Program-made: the position numbers and the translations under genes | Assembly: GCA_902702965.1 (NCBI GenBank) | Contig: CACRXP010000984.1 | Location: forward strand, 111,357 to 175,356 | Source of the DNA: Spirometra erinaceieuropaei | Lineage: Eukaryota > Platyhelminthes > Cestoda > Diphyllobothriidea > Diphyllobothriidae | Reading direction: 5' to 3' | DNA: 64,000 bases | In this document: positions 43,830 through 55,100 of the stretch, one piece after another | Position numbering within the stretch: position 1 is the stretch's first letter | How the letters are laid out: each line of letters begins with the position of its first letter | The notes under the pieces: model-generated | Databases searched by the model: none | What the model saw: the letters and a program-made list of their open reading frames with translations, nothing else | Told to the model about the DNA's origin: nothing

Positions 43830-44775
43830 TTGTTGCCTACAGTCTTCAGATTTTCTTCGCTCTTGCTCTGACGCATTTAAACCTTTCTATCAGTGCTCTC
43901 CTTCTTATTCGATCAATAGGAGAATAATCTGGCCGAAAAGCACTCCAGGATGGTAATTTCGGGGCATGGATTTTTGGGACAGGAATGCGCCTACCTGCTG
44001 CTTGTTTCCGAAAGGGACTTTCAACGGTCTTGGTCACATTTCCCCTACGTTATATCTAAATGGAAGCCCCAAACGGATAATTTTTTAACTTCAAACACCT
44101 CAGCCGGATTCATGAGTATCCCTTGGTAAATTTTCGAAGGTCTCGATTGACCCTTTCTTTTGGAGTCTCGCCAGGAGCCTCAGGGACTCCCTGCACCCCA
44201 CACAAAGCGCCCTTGCAGGAGAAACCTGTATCTGCATCTTACCCTGTTTTATTGATGGAAGGTTAAATTAGAAACGGCGGTACTACCTTTATTAATGTGT
44301 TGACATTGCATGCAAGCGTTGAAAGTAGTGGCTGACTCTCAAACATTGCTTTGTGTCTTTTAATCAGAGCCACTTCTTCGGACACTCCGCTTGTTAAACT
44401 AGCTCCCGACAAGCCTGTTATTAGGCATGTGGCATCCAAGTCTGTCGCTGACTTGGGTACAGCTGGGACTAACGGTTTTGCGTCTTTATTTCATTGCCTC
44501 ACATGACTTGCTGCGTTGTGGTCTTACGTACATGCATATGGTGTGTTGCTGGCGCTCTGTCGTGGTATAGGTGACCCCATGCAGTCACTGCTTACGGGTT
44601 TTTTAATGGTCGTTGATCGTTGCCTTATTGTCCAGACAGACTCCGGATTGTCAATACTAAGACAGAGACAAGAGCCATTTTCATATGAGTCTGTTTTCTT
44701 TTTGTTCGCCTGTATTTCGATCGATCCAGATGTTTTGTCTGACGACTTCGTTTTCTCTTCCTGTTTCGCATAATG
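43830..44775 (-). pseudogene. ORF1 part of the 41240-44775 element
   Basis: Minus strand reads through several stops: SSDKTSGSIEIQANKKKTDS, then GVQGVPEAPGETPKERVNRD then LRKFTKGYS, VFEVKKLSVWGFHLDI in another frame, and PSWSAFRPDYSPIDRIRRRA then LIERFKCVRARAKK. The FRPDYSPxDRxRRRAL block at the end of an RRM-like fold is typical of ORF1 proteins of flatworm CR1-type elements. It lies just 5' of the endonuclease, as expected. Confidence 0.65.
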
Positions 44776-45639
44776 TGATGTGAATCGACGTTTTCCGGTT
44801 TCTCGAAACTTCTGTCGTCCGGCTGCGATCGTTCTAGCTAAACGATCTGATGACTATGGAGGGGCAACTCATAATTGCGTTGTGCTTATCGCGCTTCCTG
44901 AAACCATACTACAAATTTGAGTGAATTTGCCTACTGGCGCGCTGACAGTTCTAGTATCATTGCTAAAGGATTCGTTATAGTTGGCATTTAAAGCCAATTG
45001 ACGTAAGGATGCCGTTGTTTCCGCGCTGACGGCCAGTCGGAATCTACAGCAACCAGTCGTGAAAGTGCAAACTCTGCCGAATGACTGTTAATTGGTTTGG
45101 TGGAATTTGGTTTGAGAACTGTACGCTTCCCAGTGTTCGAATATTTCTGTCGTCAAGCTCTGTTTGATAGCGCAACTTGTAGAAAAAAGCTGGGATTGAA
45201 TGACATATCATCCACATTTCGCGAGATTCGGTCCAGGAGAGAAAAAAGCCTCTTTCGTGAATTATGATATTAGTGATATATTTGTCCACCATCGCGGTTC
45301 AGAGGAAATCGCTCTGGGAAACCTAACAAAATCGCTCGTCCATTTTGCTTCGGATCCCTATAATGACCGAAATCAACGTTGTTCTACTGGATATTTGCAT
45401 TGGATTTCCTTTGAAAAAGAACTGTCAATTCTGATAAGTAGTCTACCTAACTGCATGCTCATTTTGCACGTTTACAAATTATTTCAGTCTTTCAAGGCTT
45501 TTGATGTCTACGTTCCGAACAGGACTCTGTACAGCGACCTTTTGGACCGCAGCCAAAGCTCCTGACCGTCCAGCCACGTTTACACAGGAGGATAATAAAA
45601 AAATCCTCTAATCTTAAAATAATTGGCTATTGCGCTTCC
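44776..45639. other. Stretch with one unrecognised ORF
   Basis: The plus frame 45200-45565 (121 codons; VNYDISDIFVHHRGSEEIAL, FEKELSILISSLPNCMLIL) has no recognised domain. Nothing else was seen. Confidence 0.25.
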
Positions 45640-46335
45640 CTAAGTCATCTGGCATCTATCTGAGTAGGAAATATTTGGATGTTCCGTGACTAAGTGTCTC
45701 CTAGTAAAATGCCTTTGAAGATTTTCAGTTTTGAACGAATGGCCTCATTCGTCAAACCGAAGAATGGACAAAACTATTCAAGAATGGGAAGTACAAGCAT
45801 CCAATAAAGTCTTAATTTTATTTCAGGAAGATAGAACTTGCGCGAAATAAAGCCACAAGTCTGGGCAGTGTTGGTCTTAAGTCTGTCGGCATGCGGCGTG
45901 GAGTCAAGCTTATTGGTGTACCTTCAACCTAAATCGTTTATGCTGGCACATTTAGTCATGGGTGTGCCTTTAATGACAACTGGATGGGATAGCCTATCAG
46001 ATCCAAAACAAATAAAGCGACATTTCGACAGCGAGGATTCCATTAGTCATTTTGAGCTCCAGGTGAATGAGAAATCAAGTCAGCGTGGATTCGCTCCAGA
46101 CAATGACAGATTGTAGATTTATTGAACAAATCTACACATCTGAGATCATCGGCATAAAAAATAATTAAGAATGTTTAACTGTCGACGAGATATCCTTTAC
46201 GTGCAGCAGGAGCAAAAGAGGACCTACAACAGTACCTTGTAGGAAATCACTTGCAATGGGGTTCTCGTTGGAAAATAAAGATTCTACTAAAACCTTTTGT
46301 TTATGATTATACAGGTATGACTTGATAAAGTCTCA
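45640..46335 (-). mobile_element. Non-LTR retrotransposon fragment, RT palm to thumb
   Basis: DNA aligns closely to 3360-4060 in the same orientation (for example GGCATCTATCTGAGTAGG and CAAGAATGGGAAGTACAA blocks). On the minus strand it should carry the palm end and thumb, but indels break the frame more than in the 3-kb copy. No open stretch above 100 codons remains on the coding strand. Confidence 0.8.
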
Positions 46336-47209
46336 GGTTTCCGTCTACACACCATGAGTCGCCCACTAAGTTATTTTATCCTCTCTCTGGTTTAGAAATA
46401 TATCTTTCCTGTTGGAATACAACCTAGTTGGAGGAACTTCCGAACGGCCGCGAAATGACATCAGAGACATCTCTGAATGGTTCAAAAGAACTTCGTTCTA
46501 TTTAAAATAAACCATAGGACGCTTCTGCCTCACAGAGTACTATGCTGAAAGCCGTTAGCTGAAAGAAACAAAGGGTACTCACTCCGTGAAATGTGGGAAT
46601 TTCGGCGTCGAGCAAACCTGACAACATTTACATCAGCAGAGGCTTCTTGGTTTGAACAATGTTCCACCAAAGCAGATTGTCAAACAGATTCACACTTAGT
46701 CACAACCACGTAAGCATGTAGGCAGCTTCACTCTTGTTTCCCAGGAGGACTTATTCGATATCGCTTAGCGGAGTTACATCCATGCTAGCAACTGTTCCTG
46801 CATTGAGGAGCGAAGAATAACCCAAGTTCGAAGGGTTGTCCTCTTGCGTACAGCAAAAGAACCGCCCTTAGGCCCGTAAAGTAGAAACATTCATCGTAGT
46901 CTTCTTATTATTCATGTCCAGCATCAAGATAGGTTCTTCGCAATTCGACTGAAAAGCACCTTCACAAATTAGTAGTCGGAATGATTTAACGCTAACAAAC
47001 GTCACTGGGCCTATTGGGAAAAGCATCAGATATCTGGCAGTTGTTCTTACAAATGGGGAGAGCAACCTTGATCAGTCGTTCATAAACCAAGGCCCGTCCC
47101 GACTGGACGAATGTTGCTGTACTCGCTACTAGCCGTTTACCAAATTTTGGCGAGAATGAAGCCCATATATACTCTCCTGGAACTCTTCGTGCTCTGAAAA
47201 AAGCGGGTG
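46336..47209. other. Stretch without a recognised gene
   Basis: Nothing recognised. Confidence 0.35.
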
Positions 47210-47665
47210 TAATGACGTTGATTATTCAACCTCTCGGGAAATGTCTACAGGCGTTCTCCCTTAGCTCTGTGTACTATGTCAGATGCTTTTCAGTTTTTTT
47301 AACGCCATCGTTCCCTTTAAGCAAAAATTTCTTTGGTTTTCAAGCCACCTTCTCTGTGAAGTGTTCATATTCGACTAATTGCAAGGCACAACCTTAATCC
47401 AAGGCACTAAGCTGAAAATCTAGGCAGAACCATTCAAATAACGTTTGTCGGTGCTGGCATCGTATAGTCGAAAAAGGTTGAAAATTGTCAAGTCCTGCAT
47501 CACAGCCGCCCTGGGGGGCTGCAAAACAAAAATGAGTTGTTCATCATACTTTCCTCTGTTCAGATGGCCCTGCGTGAAGCTATGTATGCTCTTGCCAATA
47601 ACTGTTACGCACTGTATTTGCCAATGCTCCACCGGAGGTTCCTTTGTGCTTTCCGCAAGGGCCTT
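47210..47665 (-). repeat. Dispersed repeat R2, copy 2 (apparently coding on the minus strand)
   Basis: Aligns to 11815-12262. The minus frame 47677-47420 reads ALAESTKEPPVEHWQIQCVT then GKSIHSFTQGHLNRGKYDE, sharing the A-E, P, E, Q-x-QC, V-x-G, H, TQ-x-HL residues with copy 1. That protein-level agreement exceeds what the DNA alignment alone suggests. Function unknown. Confidence 0.55.
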
Positions 47666-48519
47666 GCGAAAAATCAAAAGTCACTTCGGGAGTTTAATCG
47701 CAAGATAAGCACAATAGGAAAAAATGTTTGCTTTCTGACTGCCCAAAACCCTGCGTTTCGGACAAGTTTGCACGAATGGGCGGATGACCGCTTGTTTTAA
47801 TAAGGCCGCCTCATTTTTGCCGGCAGTTAAGATGAATATCTATCCTACTATTTGCATTGCTGAAATGGTGGCAAAAGCAATTCCCTACACGTAGCCTCTA
47901 AGAGTGTCCGGAGCAGAATACAATGACCAGATGTTTTTGACGAAGCCTGCAAAACATCTGAAAGTCAGGAGGCCCGAATGCTGGTCGGTGTTTTGGTTTA
48001 TCTAGATATGCTCGGATATAATTATGCAAACGTTTAAAATTCGAAGTATGTGGCAACGAGATGGATTTACGCCAGCATGTAGTCAAAGCGGAACAACGAG
48101 CATGTGGCCTGACTATCTGTCTAACGTCCTACTGCTCCATCTAAATCGGAGGGAAAAGAAGAAGTTTTGGAAGAAGACGCTGTTTTTCTTCTGCCTGCAG
48201 CAAGTTAGTCATCGTTCCGTAGCAGCCAAAACGAGAGTAATTAACAAAAATAAAGCATAGGTTTTGGGAAAATCGCAGTTAGAACTGTTGAGTTCTTAAA
48301 TGCAGTCAATTTAACGCTGTTTCGCATTAATTTACATCGCCGGCATACTTAGAGTAGCCGGAGACACCCCTCGACAGATTTCTCAGCTTGCTCAAGAATG
48401 CCTTAGGGAAACTAATATTTCATCATACAGCATCAATTGAATGCATCTGTTCTACTTCATAAGCACGGCACATTTCGTACGCGCGAACGTCAGTGTCCAG
48501 CTTGTGCTCGAAGCGTAGT
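47666..48519. other. Stretch without a recognised gene
   Basis: Short frames only; nothing recognised. Confidence 0.35.
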
Positions 48520-48610
48520 TGACGCAAGGATGGTGACTTACGTGTGAATTACCTTATATTTATTGTAGACTGCGCTTCATCTACCACGCACACAATTTCA
48601 TCCACCCGAG
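48520..48610. repeat. Dispersed repeat R4, copy 1
   Basis: GGTGACTTACGTGTGAATTA, then TTGTAGACT-GC and CACGCACAC-like blocks match 63835-63925. Short, non-coding. Confidence 0.5.
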
Positions 48611-48994
48611 GCCACTGTCAAGAGGGATTTAAAAAAAAACGGAGACTGAGCCTATTGGTTAACAAAGTCAGGTGAAGAGTCCGCGCTTACCACACACGCC
48701 GGGTCAGCGCATCATGGACCATGCTCTCGCAGGAACAAGAGAGGAGCGGTTCAGGCCTCAAATGAGTGGGAGTGCCACTAAGGCCACATTAGAAAGCGAT
48801 CACTGAAGAAGGAAGAAGAATACATGATCGCCGGGACAAGAGCTTTATTAGGCTATCGTTTTGGATCCCTTTTCGAATCCATCACCAGAGACAAATGCAG
48901 ATAAGTGTGGTTCATGCATATGCGGCTGCAGTATTAATAGGACGTAGTAGCCATGCTACCGCATACCTATGAATATTCACGGCTCCCTCCCCCC

Positions 48995-49446
48995 TCACCA
49001 GGGATCGTTGCACGTGGCGCGATGGCCGACATTGGCGTCGTTAATTGCTGCAATTTCATCATGTGCGTTGGATGTTGGTGTGATGATTGCTCGACCATCT
49101 GACGCGCTGACCCGGGTGTTGGGAAGAGTGTTCGCTTGTGTGCTCCCCGCGTGGCCAATTACTCCGCTTAGCCGAAGTCTCCGCACGGAGCATTGAATGG
49201 GAAGAACATTGCACTTGCTAATAGACTGGGGACCAGTAAAGCATGATCCAAGCAGCTACCGGCTCACGCGGTTGGCACTTCTTATGAGAATTTCGGCCTC
49301 GTCAAATTTGAATGTGTGGCCAGAACCCGTCGAATGAGTCGCAACTTGAGAGCTGGCGTTATTTCTCCACACCGCTGCAGCGTGTTCGGCCATTCGCGTT
49401 TGGAGTTGTCTTCCGGTTTCTCCGACGTAGGTGCTTTGTCTGCAAC
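48995..49446 (-). pseudogene. GIY-YIG endonuclease domain of PLE-B
   Basis: Minus frame: SCRQSTYVGETGRQLQTRMA then EHAAAVWRNNASSQVATHST, GSGHTFKFDEAEILIRSANR, one in-frame TAG near 49277, LLGSCFTGPQSISKCNVLPI and a stop at 48995. Conserved residues of the PLE-type GIY-YIG fold are visible: C before the motif, Y-V-G-E-T-G-R, R and E-H, H-x-F-x-F-D-x-A-x-I-L. The nuclease nicks DNA for target-primed reverse transcription in active PLEs. Only one stop breaks about 150 codons, so the copy is fairly young. No RT is attached. Confidence 0.88.
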
Positions 49447-49610
49447 TTCACCAGATCCGATAAACGACTCAAGACGTTTCTTGCCGTGGCAGTGGGTCTT
49501 TCGGTTTCATTAACTGAGGGGGGGAACCGTGAATATTCATAGGTATGCGGTAGCATGGCTACTACGTCCTATTAATACTGCAGCCGCTCATGCATGAACC
49601 ACCGTTATCT

Positions 49611-49667
49611 GCTTTTGTCTCTGGTGATGGATTCGAGCAGGGATGCGAAACGTTAGCCTAATAAAGC
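49611..49667 (+). ncRNA. Candidate hammerhead ribozyme motif in the right arm of PLE-B
   Basis: Core CTGGTGA (49621-49627), GAAAC (49647-49651) and triplet GTT (49652-49654). Helix I: A49655-T49620 and G49656-C49619 next to the core, then AAAGC (49663-49667) pairs perfectly with GCTTT (49611-49615) across an internal loop. The G in place of A6 departs from the consensus and may abolish cleavage. The inverted partner in the left arm (about 48898-48844, minus) has CTGGTGA and CAAAAC, which also departs from GAAAC. Confidence 0.4.
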
Positions 49668-49710
49668 TCTTGTCCCGGCGATCATGTATTCTTCTTCTTT
49701 TTCTTCTTCA

Positions 49711-50985
49711 AGACTGCTTCCTGGGACTCGTCTCTTCGCTTCTATTGGCAAAGACATCATTGCAGACTGACTCTCCGTCCTGGGGAAATGAATTAACCCA
49801 TTGGCAGTCAAACTCCTAATCCGCGACTTTCAACGGGCAGTTTAAAACCGTGTTAGAAAGTTTAGAATGAGTTATATGCGCTGATTGTCGTGAGGACTGT
49901 TTCTTTAGGCCTCTTTCAGGCACCATTTCACTAGTAGGACCTGTTAGCCATCCGATGTCCGGAGTGGGAAATAGCACTGACAGGACTAAATAACCCATCT
50001 ACGCGTGCCCCATGGAACACATGTGTTCGCGGAAAGTGGGTAGACTTCCCGGGCCCGACGTGCGTCAGAGTACCGTAGCAGCAGCACGGAGGAACGACCG
50101 AAGAACAGCCACCTTACTTAAGTGAGAGGTGCCTGTCCAGTTCCTCTGAGGAGTGGTGTGGGACGGGTTAGAGAATAATGCATAAGTTGGTGGGGAGGTG
50201 TGTGATGTTGGCGTTGGTGAGATTATTAAACTCGGTGACTTTTCCATGTCTAGTCTGTTTATACTATGTAATCGACTTTTCTCAGAGAACACAAGGCACC
50301 TGGAAGGATAACTCATACGCAGATTGTGAGTCGCTCTCCGTCAGTAAGAAGTAACGGTAACTGTTGAAATTCACCCTGCTATGTTCCTCATAAATAACGT
50401 CTCAAGTTAGTAATGCATAACTTTTAGTCAAAACGCGCGAGGCAGTCCAAAACGTGTTCAGCCTAGCGACCTGCATCAACACTTCAGCCATGTCACACCA
50501 ACTTAGGCAAAACAGAATTCCAGTATGTATGGCCACAGTTTGGAGATTTGTCATAGTACGTATTACATGCACGCACCGACTCATTTACTAAGTGGACGTA
50601 TAAACAAGTGGTAAACCGATTTTATTCTGCCGAACGACGCAGCTGCGGAGTCATAGGGTCAACTCCGGGCACCCTTGCGTCCCACGCAATATTTTATTCT
50701 TACGCATCAATTCTGTTTACTAAGATTAGGCCTTTGACAGTTATCAGCAAGTATGAACACATTAGTCCGTAATGACCGATGATTTATGACCTTACAGCAT
50801 TCCAGATGGGCATATGTGTAGGTAGAGTTATCATTCAGCAGGACGGAAACCGTCATGCGTGACTAAAAAACGCTTCGCGGCAGGGTCCGCTGCATAAAGT
50901 TTTTCAGAACGAACATCGGATTCTAGCCACAGAACTAGAAAACTGGTCGTCACAGCGGACTGCGCGCTGTAGTGGAGACATGCCT
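49711..50985. other. Stretch without a recognised gene
   Basis: The minus frame 50065-50316 is S/T/P-rich without a domain. Nothing else was recognised. Confidence 0.35.
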
Positions 50986-50989
50986 ATAT

Positions 50990-51310
50990 CGGCTTGCTGA
51001 GTGATGTTATATTTAATCGCGGCGCGTACAAGTCCCAGACGTGCGTCCGCCCACAAATATTCAGTACCGCATGCAGGCCAGTCCTGTCTGGCTCGCATAC
51101 TTACCTCTTTATGCGGTCCGTTACACACTGCCACATGCAGCCCGGTCAAGTCCGCTTTTTATACTTTCATGAGCGACAGTTTTTCTCCTATAATGTTGAT
51201 ACAGTCATATTCATTTTGTTTATTTGTTGGGAGTTTTTTCACTGTTCGCTAATCATTCTTCGTAACTGACTACTTATTCAATAACTGTGAATTAAGTATT
51301 GTATACATTC
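50990..51310 (-). repeat. Dispersed repeat R1, copy 3 (inverted)
   Basis: Reverse complement aligns to 2395-2660: the GTTATTGAATAAGT segment, AACAGTGAAAAAACTCC-like segment, GTATAAAAAGC and CAGGACTGGCCTGCATGCGG. It is collinear over about 250 bp, so R1 has a fixed order of at least 250 bp. Confidence 0.7.
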
Positions 51311-52649
51311 TGTCTACCTGTTCAAAAATCTTACTTGTCATGACCGGGCCCCCATGGGTCTTGGATAAAAACTTACTACTATCATACTCGGCCACATTCT
51401 CTGCTCGTATCAAATATCTAAAGGACTGCAGTAATCCAACGTTATCACACCAGGGTACAGGCCCTGGATACAGCTACCAGACAGAGAGTCGGTCGACAAG
51501 CCACTTATCTATCCTCTCAGACCCGGCTTCACATTGTGAGTACGGGATCTAGCTTTGCCATTAAGTCTGACTAGGTTGGGCAATAGTTTGAGAATCAATA
51601 GATACTAGAGTCCCGTTTCTGGCCTCTTCGGTAATTTGTTGCTATCTTACGCCTGGACTGCGTTTTAGGAGAATAAGTGCACATGATAGTTCATCTATTG
51701 ATACAGCGTATACCTTGCAGTACAATTCTAAACACAACGCATCGTTATTATCACAAGAAGGGAATTTCTTTTACTCAGGCAACGGTGGCGTTGTTAATCA
51801 GCTAGACCTTTAGCTAGGAGTTAAAAGGAATTACAAATATTATACATAACCACCTCATGGAAAAAGCCGAAATTTACGAGCAATTGCTGATCACTCGCAA
51901 ACCGACACAAACGGATGGACCCAGCCTTCAAAATAATAATTGGTGACTTTAAGCGAATCGAAAACACAAAAATAAAAGTTAAAAGACATTTTACGCAGCT
52001 TAGCAATGCCAACATTTTTAGAAAATTCCGAAAACATCAAAAGTCGTTACAAATGGGTAAACCTCAGTTTTCGATGTACATGAAGTCTGGTTGTGCAAAA
52101 AGCGAGTGAATAAAATAGATAAGGGCCATGACACTTAAAAATAGCCCTTTATTGAGGTCTGCATTTAAATATCCCTCACGAATAAATGCAATTTTGAGTA
52201 CGAAAGTCAGCCAACAGCGTACGCTCGGAGTATCGATGCCAACCCCGACTCATAAGGTCAGGCTGTATTTTGCGATTTTGTTTTGCTTGAGATGCAGTCG
52301 GCTAATGCAAACAGGCTTTCGATTGATGTCGCTGATAGGAACGCCGTGGGAATAATTTCCTTACAAGGTTATATATTGATAGTCCGCTCAGTGACTTATA
52401 GAGACAGAAAGAGGAATTTTTCTTACTTTGAAACATAAATTAAAGATTTTCAGCAAAATTGGCTCAACCCACTGGGGGCAGAATACAAGTTAACAAATTA
52501 CTCGAGAGTCAAAAAGTGTTACGGGGACAATTCAAGTCTTAACCTTTGTATTTCTGTCTCTTCACACGCAATATAACGAGCCAGCAATGGACATACAAAA
52601 TGCTGATATGCCTATGTACGGCAAGAAATATGTCAAAAACCACGGTGCA
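51311..52649. other. Stretch without a recognised gene
   Basis: AT-rich; several short frames without domains. Confidence 0.35.
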
Positions 52650-55100
52650 TGGGGCGTGTGAACTCCGCAGAAATTAGGTCAGAATGTGGGAAACGGGCAA
52701 CGTCATTCAGAATTCTACCAACAAACTTATTGGCCGTTTTGCAATGTCCTTGTATGATAATATCGGCTAAAAAGACGTAAGAAACACCGGCGGCGGAAGA
52801 GAGCATTCAGAGGACTCGTTTTAAAATGAAGACATCTTTTTTGAATAAAGCAGGAGAAATGACAGGAGAACAATAAAAAATCAGGAGAAAGAATGTAGGC
52901 ATCTATAAATCGCCAGAGGTGTGTGGGAAGAACGTAAACGGCGAATGTAATAGAGAAGTTTCCGCACTTTATTGATCAGGGACTCAACATAGAGGGAAAA
53001 TGGAAGATCTGATGACAAAGTAGCACCAAGTTCTTGAAAGAGGACGCCTTGTGAGGAAGGATGTCAAAGGGTTCAGGATAAAGAGGGAGTCGCAGTCGGC
53101 AAATATACTGGGCTGATTTGTGATTACTCAGTACGAGACCATTTTCCTACGGCCATACTGAGACATGATCAGGGCCGATTTTGGAGAAAGAGTCCAACGA
53201 CCACATCAGCACAATACTTACCTAAAAGACGGTCGTTTGGGATCTTTAATCATCAGTGCGGGTGGAGAAAAGGTGAGGGAATAAAAGGGAGCCTTGAAGA
53301 ACTCCACAGTCATTGGGAAGGACTGCGGATTCCCGCTGGCCGAACTGGAAAAAAATAAGTGCGAGAAGCAAAGTAACCGCCGAACCAAGAGACAGCTCAG
53401 CTTGTAGAACGGCACGTATGTGTTTTGGTAGGGAGAAGATGATGTAGGACGGTACTGAAGGCAGAGGAGTAGTTAGGAAAAGCATAAGCGTACTCGCGGC
53501 AACACTTATCTAGTTCTCGTGGGACAGAATGAACCGGAAGAGCAACAGTGTCTAAGGTGCTACGCTTCGCCTTATATGCAAATTGCAGAGGGTCGGGAAG
53601 ACTGGAAGAGAATAGTTTTATAATATCCAGATGAACTTGTTCAGCACGACTCAGTAGTGTGGAAGAGCAGACAGTTAGACGAAATGCGTTGGAACCAAAA
53701 TTTGCGGTTTTTTAGGAACAAAAGTGATTCTTACCGTATGCCAGGTGGCAGGAATCTTGGACTCCATGAAAGACAGTTTAATAAGGTGCGTTAAAACAGG
53801 AGCTACCTGAGAACAGCAAGATTTAAGGAGAAAAAGTGAGTCATCATCAGATCTGGCAGCTGTTGATCCACGGACCTTTTTAAGGTGTTTCTCTACTGCT
53901 ACCACAGACGCGGGTATGAAGACGAACGGTAGAAGGGAACTGTCATTCGAAGGAATACTCGAGTCATTGTGACTAAAAATAAAATTTCCATTTAAGGAGT
54001 CTTAATCGGTATCCATATGTTCCAGTGTGCTATGATGGCCAGAGAGACGCTTAAGATTCCACCAAATTTCAGCAGAGAAAACAGGAAAAGAAGGAGAGGA
54101 AGAAGAGGTAAAAAGCTGACTAACAAAGGGATCATTTAATCTGGCAATCTCTCTTTTATTAGAATGGTTACGTCGCTCAGACTGTCATGTAGACCTAGCT
54201 TGTAGAGGAATTCCTTCTTACGTCTTAAAAATTTTAGATAGTGGGAAGAAATTTTCGTTGGTCTTAACATAACCGTGCTAAGAAGACTGCACATATCAAA
54301 AATTTCATTTTAAAACGTTTTAGGACGTCTAGGGCATGATTCGACATTCTATCGTTTAAGGAAAAGGGGAATAGTGTACAATATACAAGTCTGAAGCAAG
54401 CGGATGTTTTGTGGGTGCGTGTTACGAACCTTAATTTTCCTCCCAGTTTTGATTAACAATGCACGTTAATAGGTGGAGTAGACTTTTGGAAGACACAACA
54501 ACGTAGAATGATCAGCACCTGACAACGAAGCTCTATTTTTAGCCCAAAAAGAATGGAGAAGCTGGTTTGAATTTTCAATCAAGAGGGACGTCAGCGCGAA
54601 TACTGAAGTTCGAGGGACGTAGTTTCACGCGGTTAAGATCATCGCATTAAAGAATAAGATGCTCGCGAGACAATCTAGTAAGTTCTTGCGAAAGAAAGTC
54701 GAAAATGCGAATTAGAGCGTCTTCGTAGGTAGAGGAGCAATATAAATACCAATAAATATAATGCCCTTAAAATTGTTTAACATGCAGAGCTTTCATAGAA
54801 CAGCAAGAAAGTCTATCAAATCATCAGACTAAGACAGTAAGGGCTTACATTCTCCAGACCAATTTTGGTCAACAGGAATAGTAACCCCTTCCACCTCTGC
54901 TACACGATGAACATTTCGCATCAGTTTGAAGACTGCAGAAGGACGGAGGAGTAATTAATTGGGAATCACTATCATTATTTGACCACGTCTCTTGAAGATA
55001 AACCGCTTTAGCCCTACTGTGTCCTTTTTCAACAAAAGTGGCTACATATAACGAGTTCTGTTAAAAATCAAAGGACAGTTTGTCGACAGGAGTCCTGGGA
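52650..55100 (-). mobile_element. Decayed non-LTR retrotransposon, third family
   Basis: Minus strand. Endonuclease remains at about 54900-54600: LNNFKGIIFIGIYIAPLPT, then after a frameshift YEDALIRIFDFLSQELTRLS and REHLIL, stop, CDDLNR (GDLN-type block). RT remains at 53905-53200: AVEKHLKKVRGSTAARSDDD, LTHLIKLSFMESKIPATWHT then VRITFVPKKPQ (the RT W-x-x-a-x-i-x-P-i-x-K motif), and further GVLQGSLLFPHLFS (GVPQGS block). A basic thumb-like tail runs down to about 52700. It differs from the other two families; its PKK and GDLN blocks suggest another CR1-group lineage. Confidence 0.72.

Larger units (their letters stand above)
41240..44775 (-). mobile_element. Nearly full-length, decayed CR1-like non-LTR retrotransposon
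   Basis: About 3.5 kb on the minus strand in the order ORF1, endonuclease, linker, RT. Its 3' end is cut within the RT after LNFNESHISQLF, at the boundary with PLE-A near 41240. Stops and frameshifts are scattered through all parts. Sequence differs clearly from the 6950-10248 element, so this is a second family. Confidence 0.82.
48803..49710 (-). mobile_element. Penelope-like element, family PLE-B, GIY-YIG part inside an inverted repeat
   Basis: The coding part is on the minus strand (49446-48995). It is flanked by two inverted arms of about 185-190 bp, 48803-48989 and 49518-49710. Each arm contains a hammerhead-like core, CTAATAAAGCTCTTGTCCCG with its embedded AATAAA, and GCGATCATGTATTCTTCTTC. 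The right arm goes on into CTGGGACTCGTCTCTTCGCT, shared with 14545-14570. The whole is a 0.9-kb hairpin-capable unit. PLEs are known for copies with inverted terminal segments. Confidence 0.88.
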
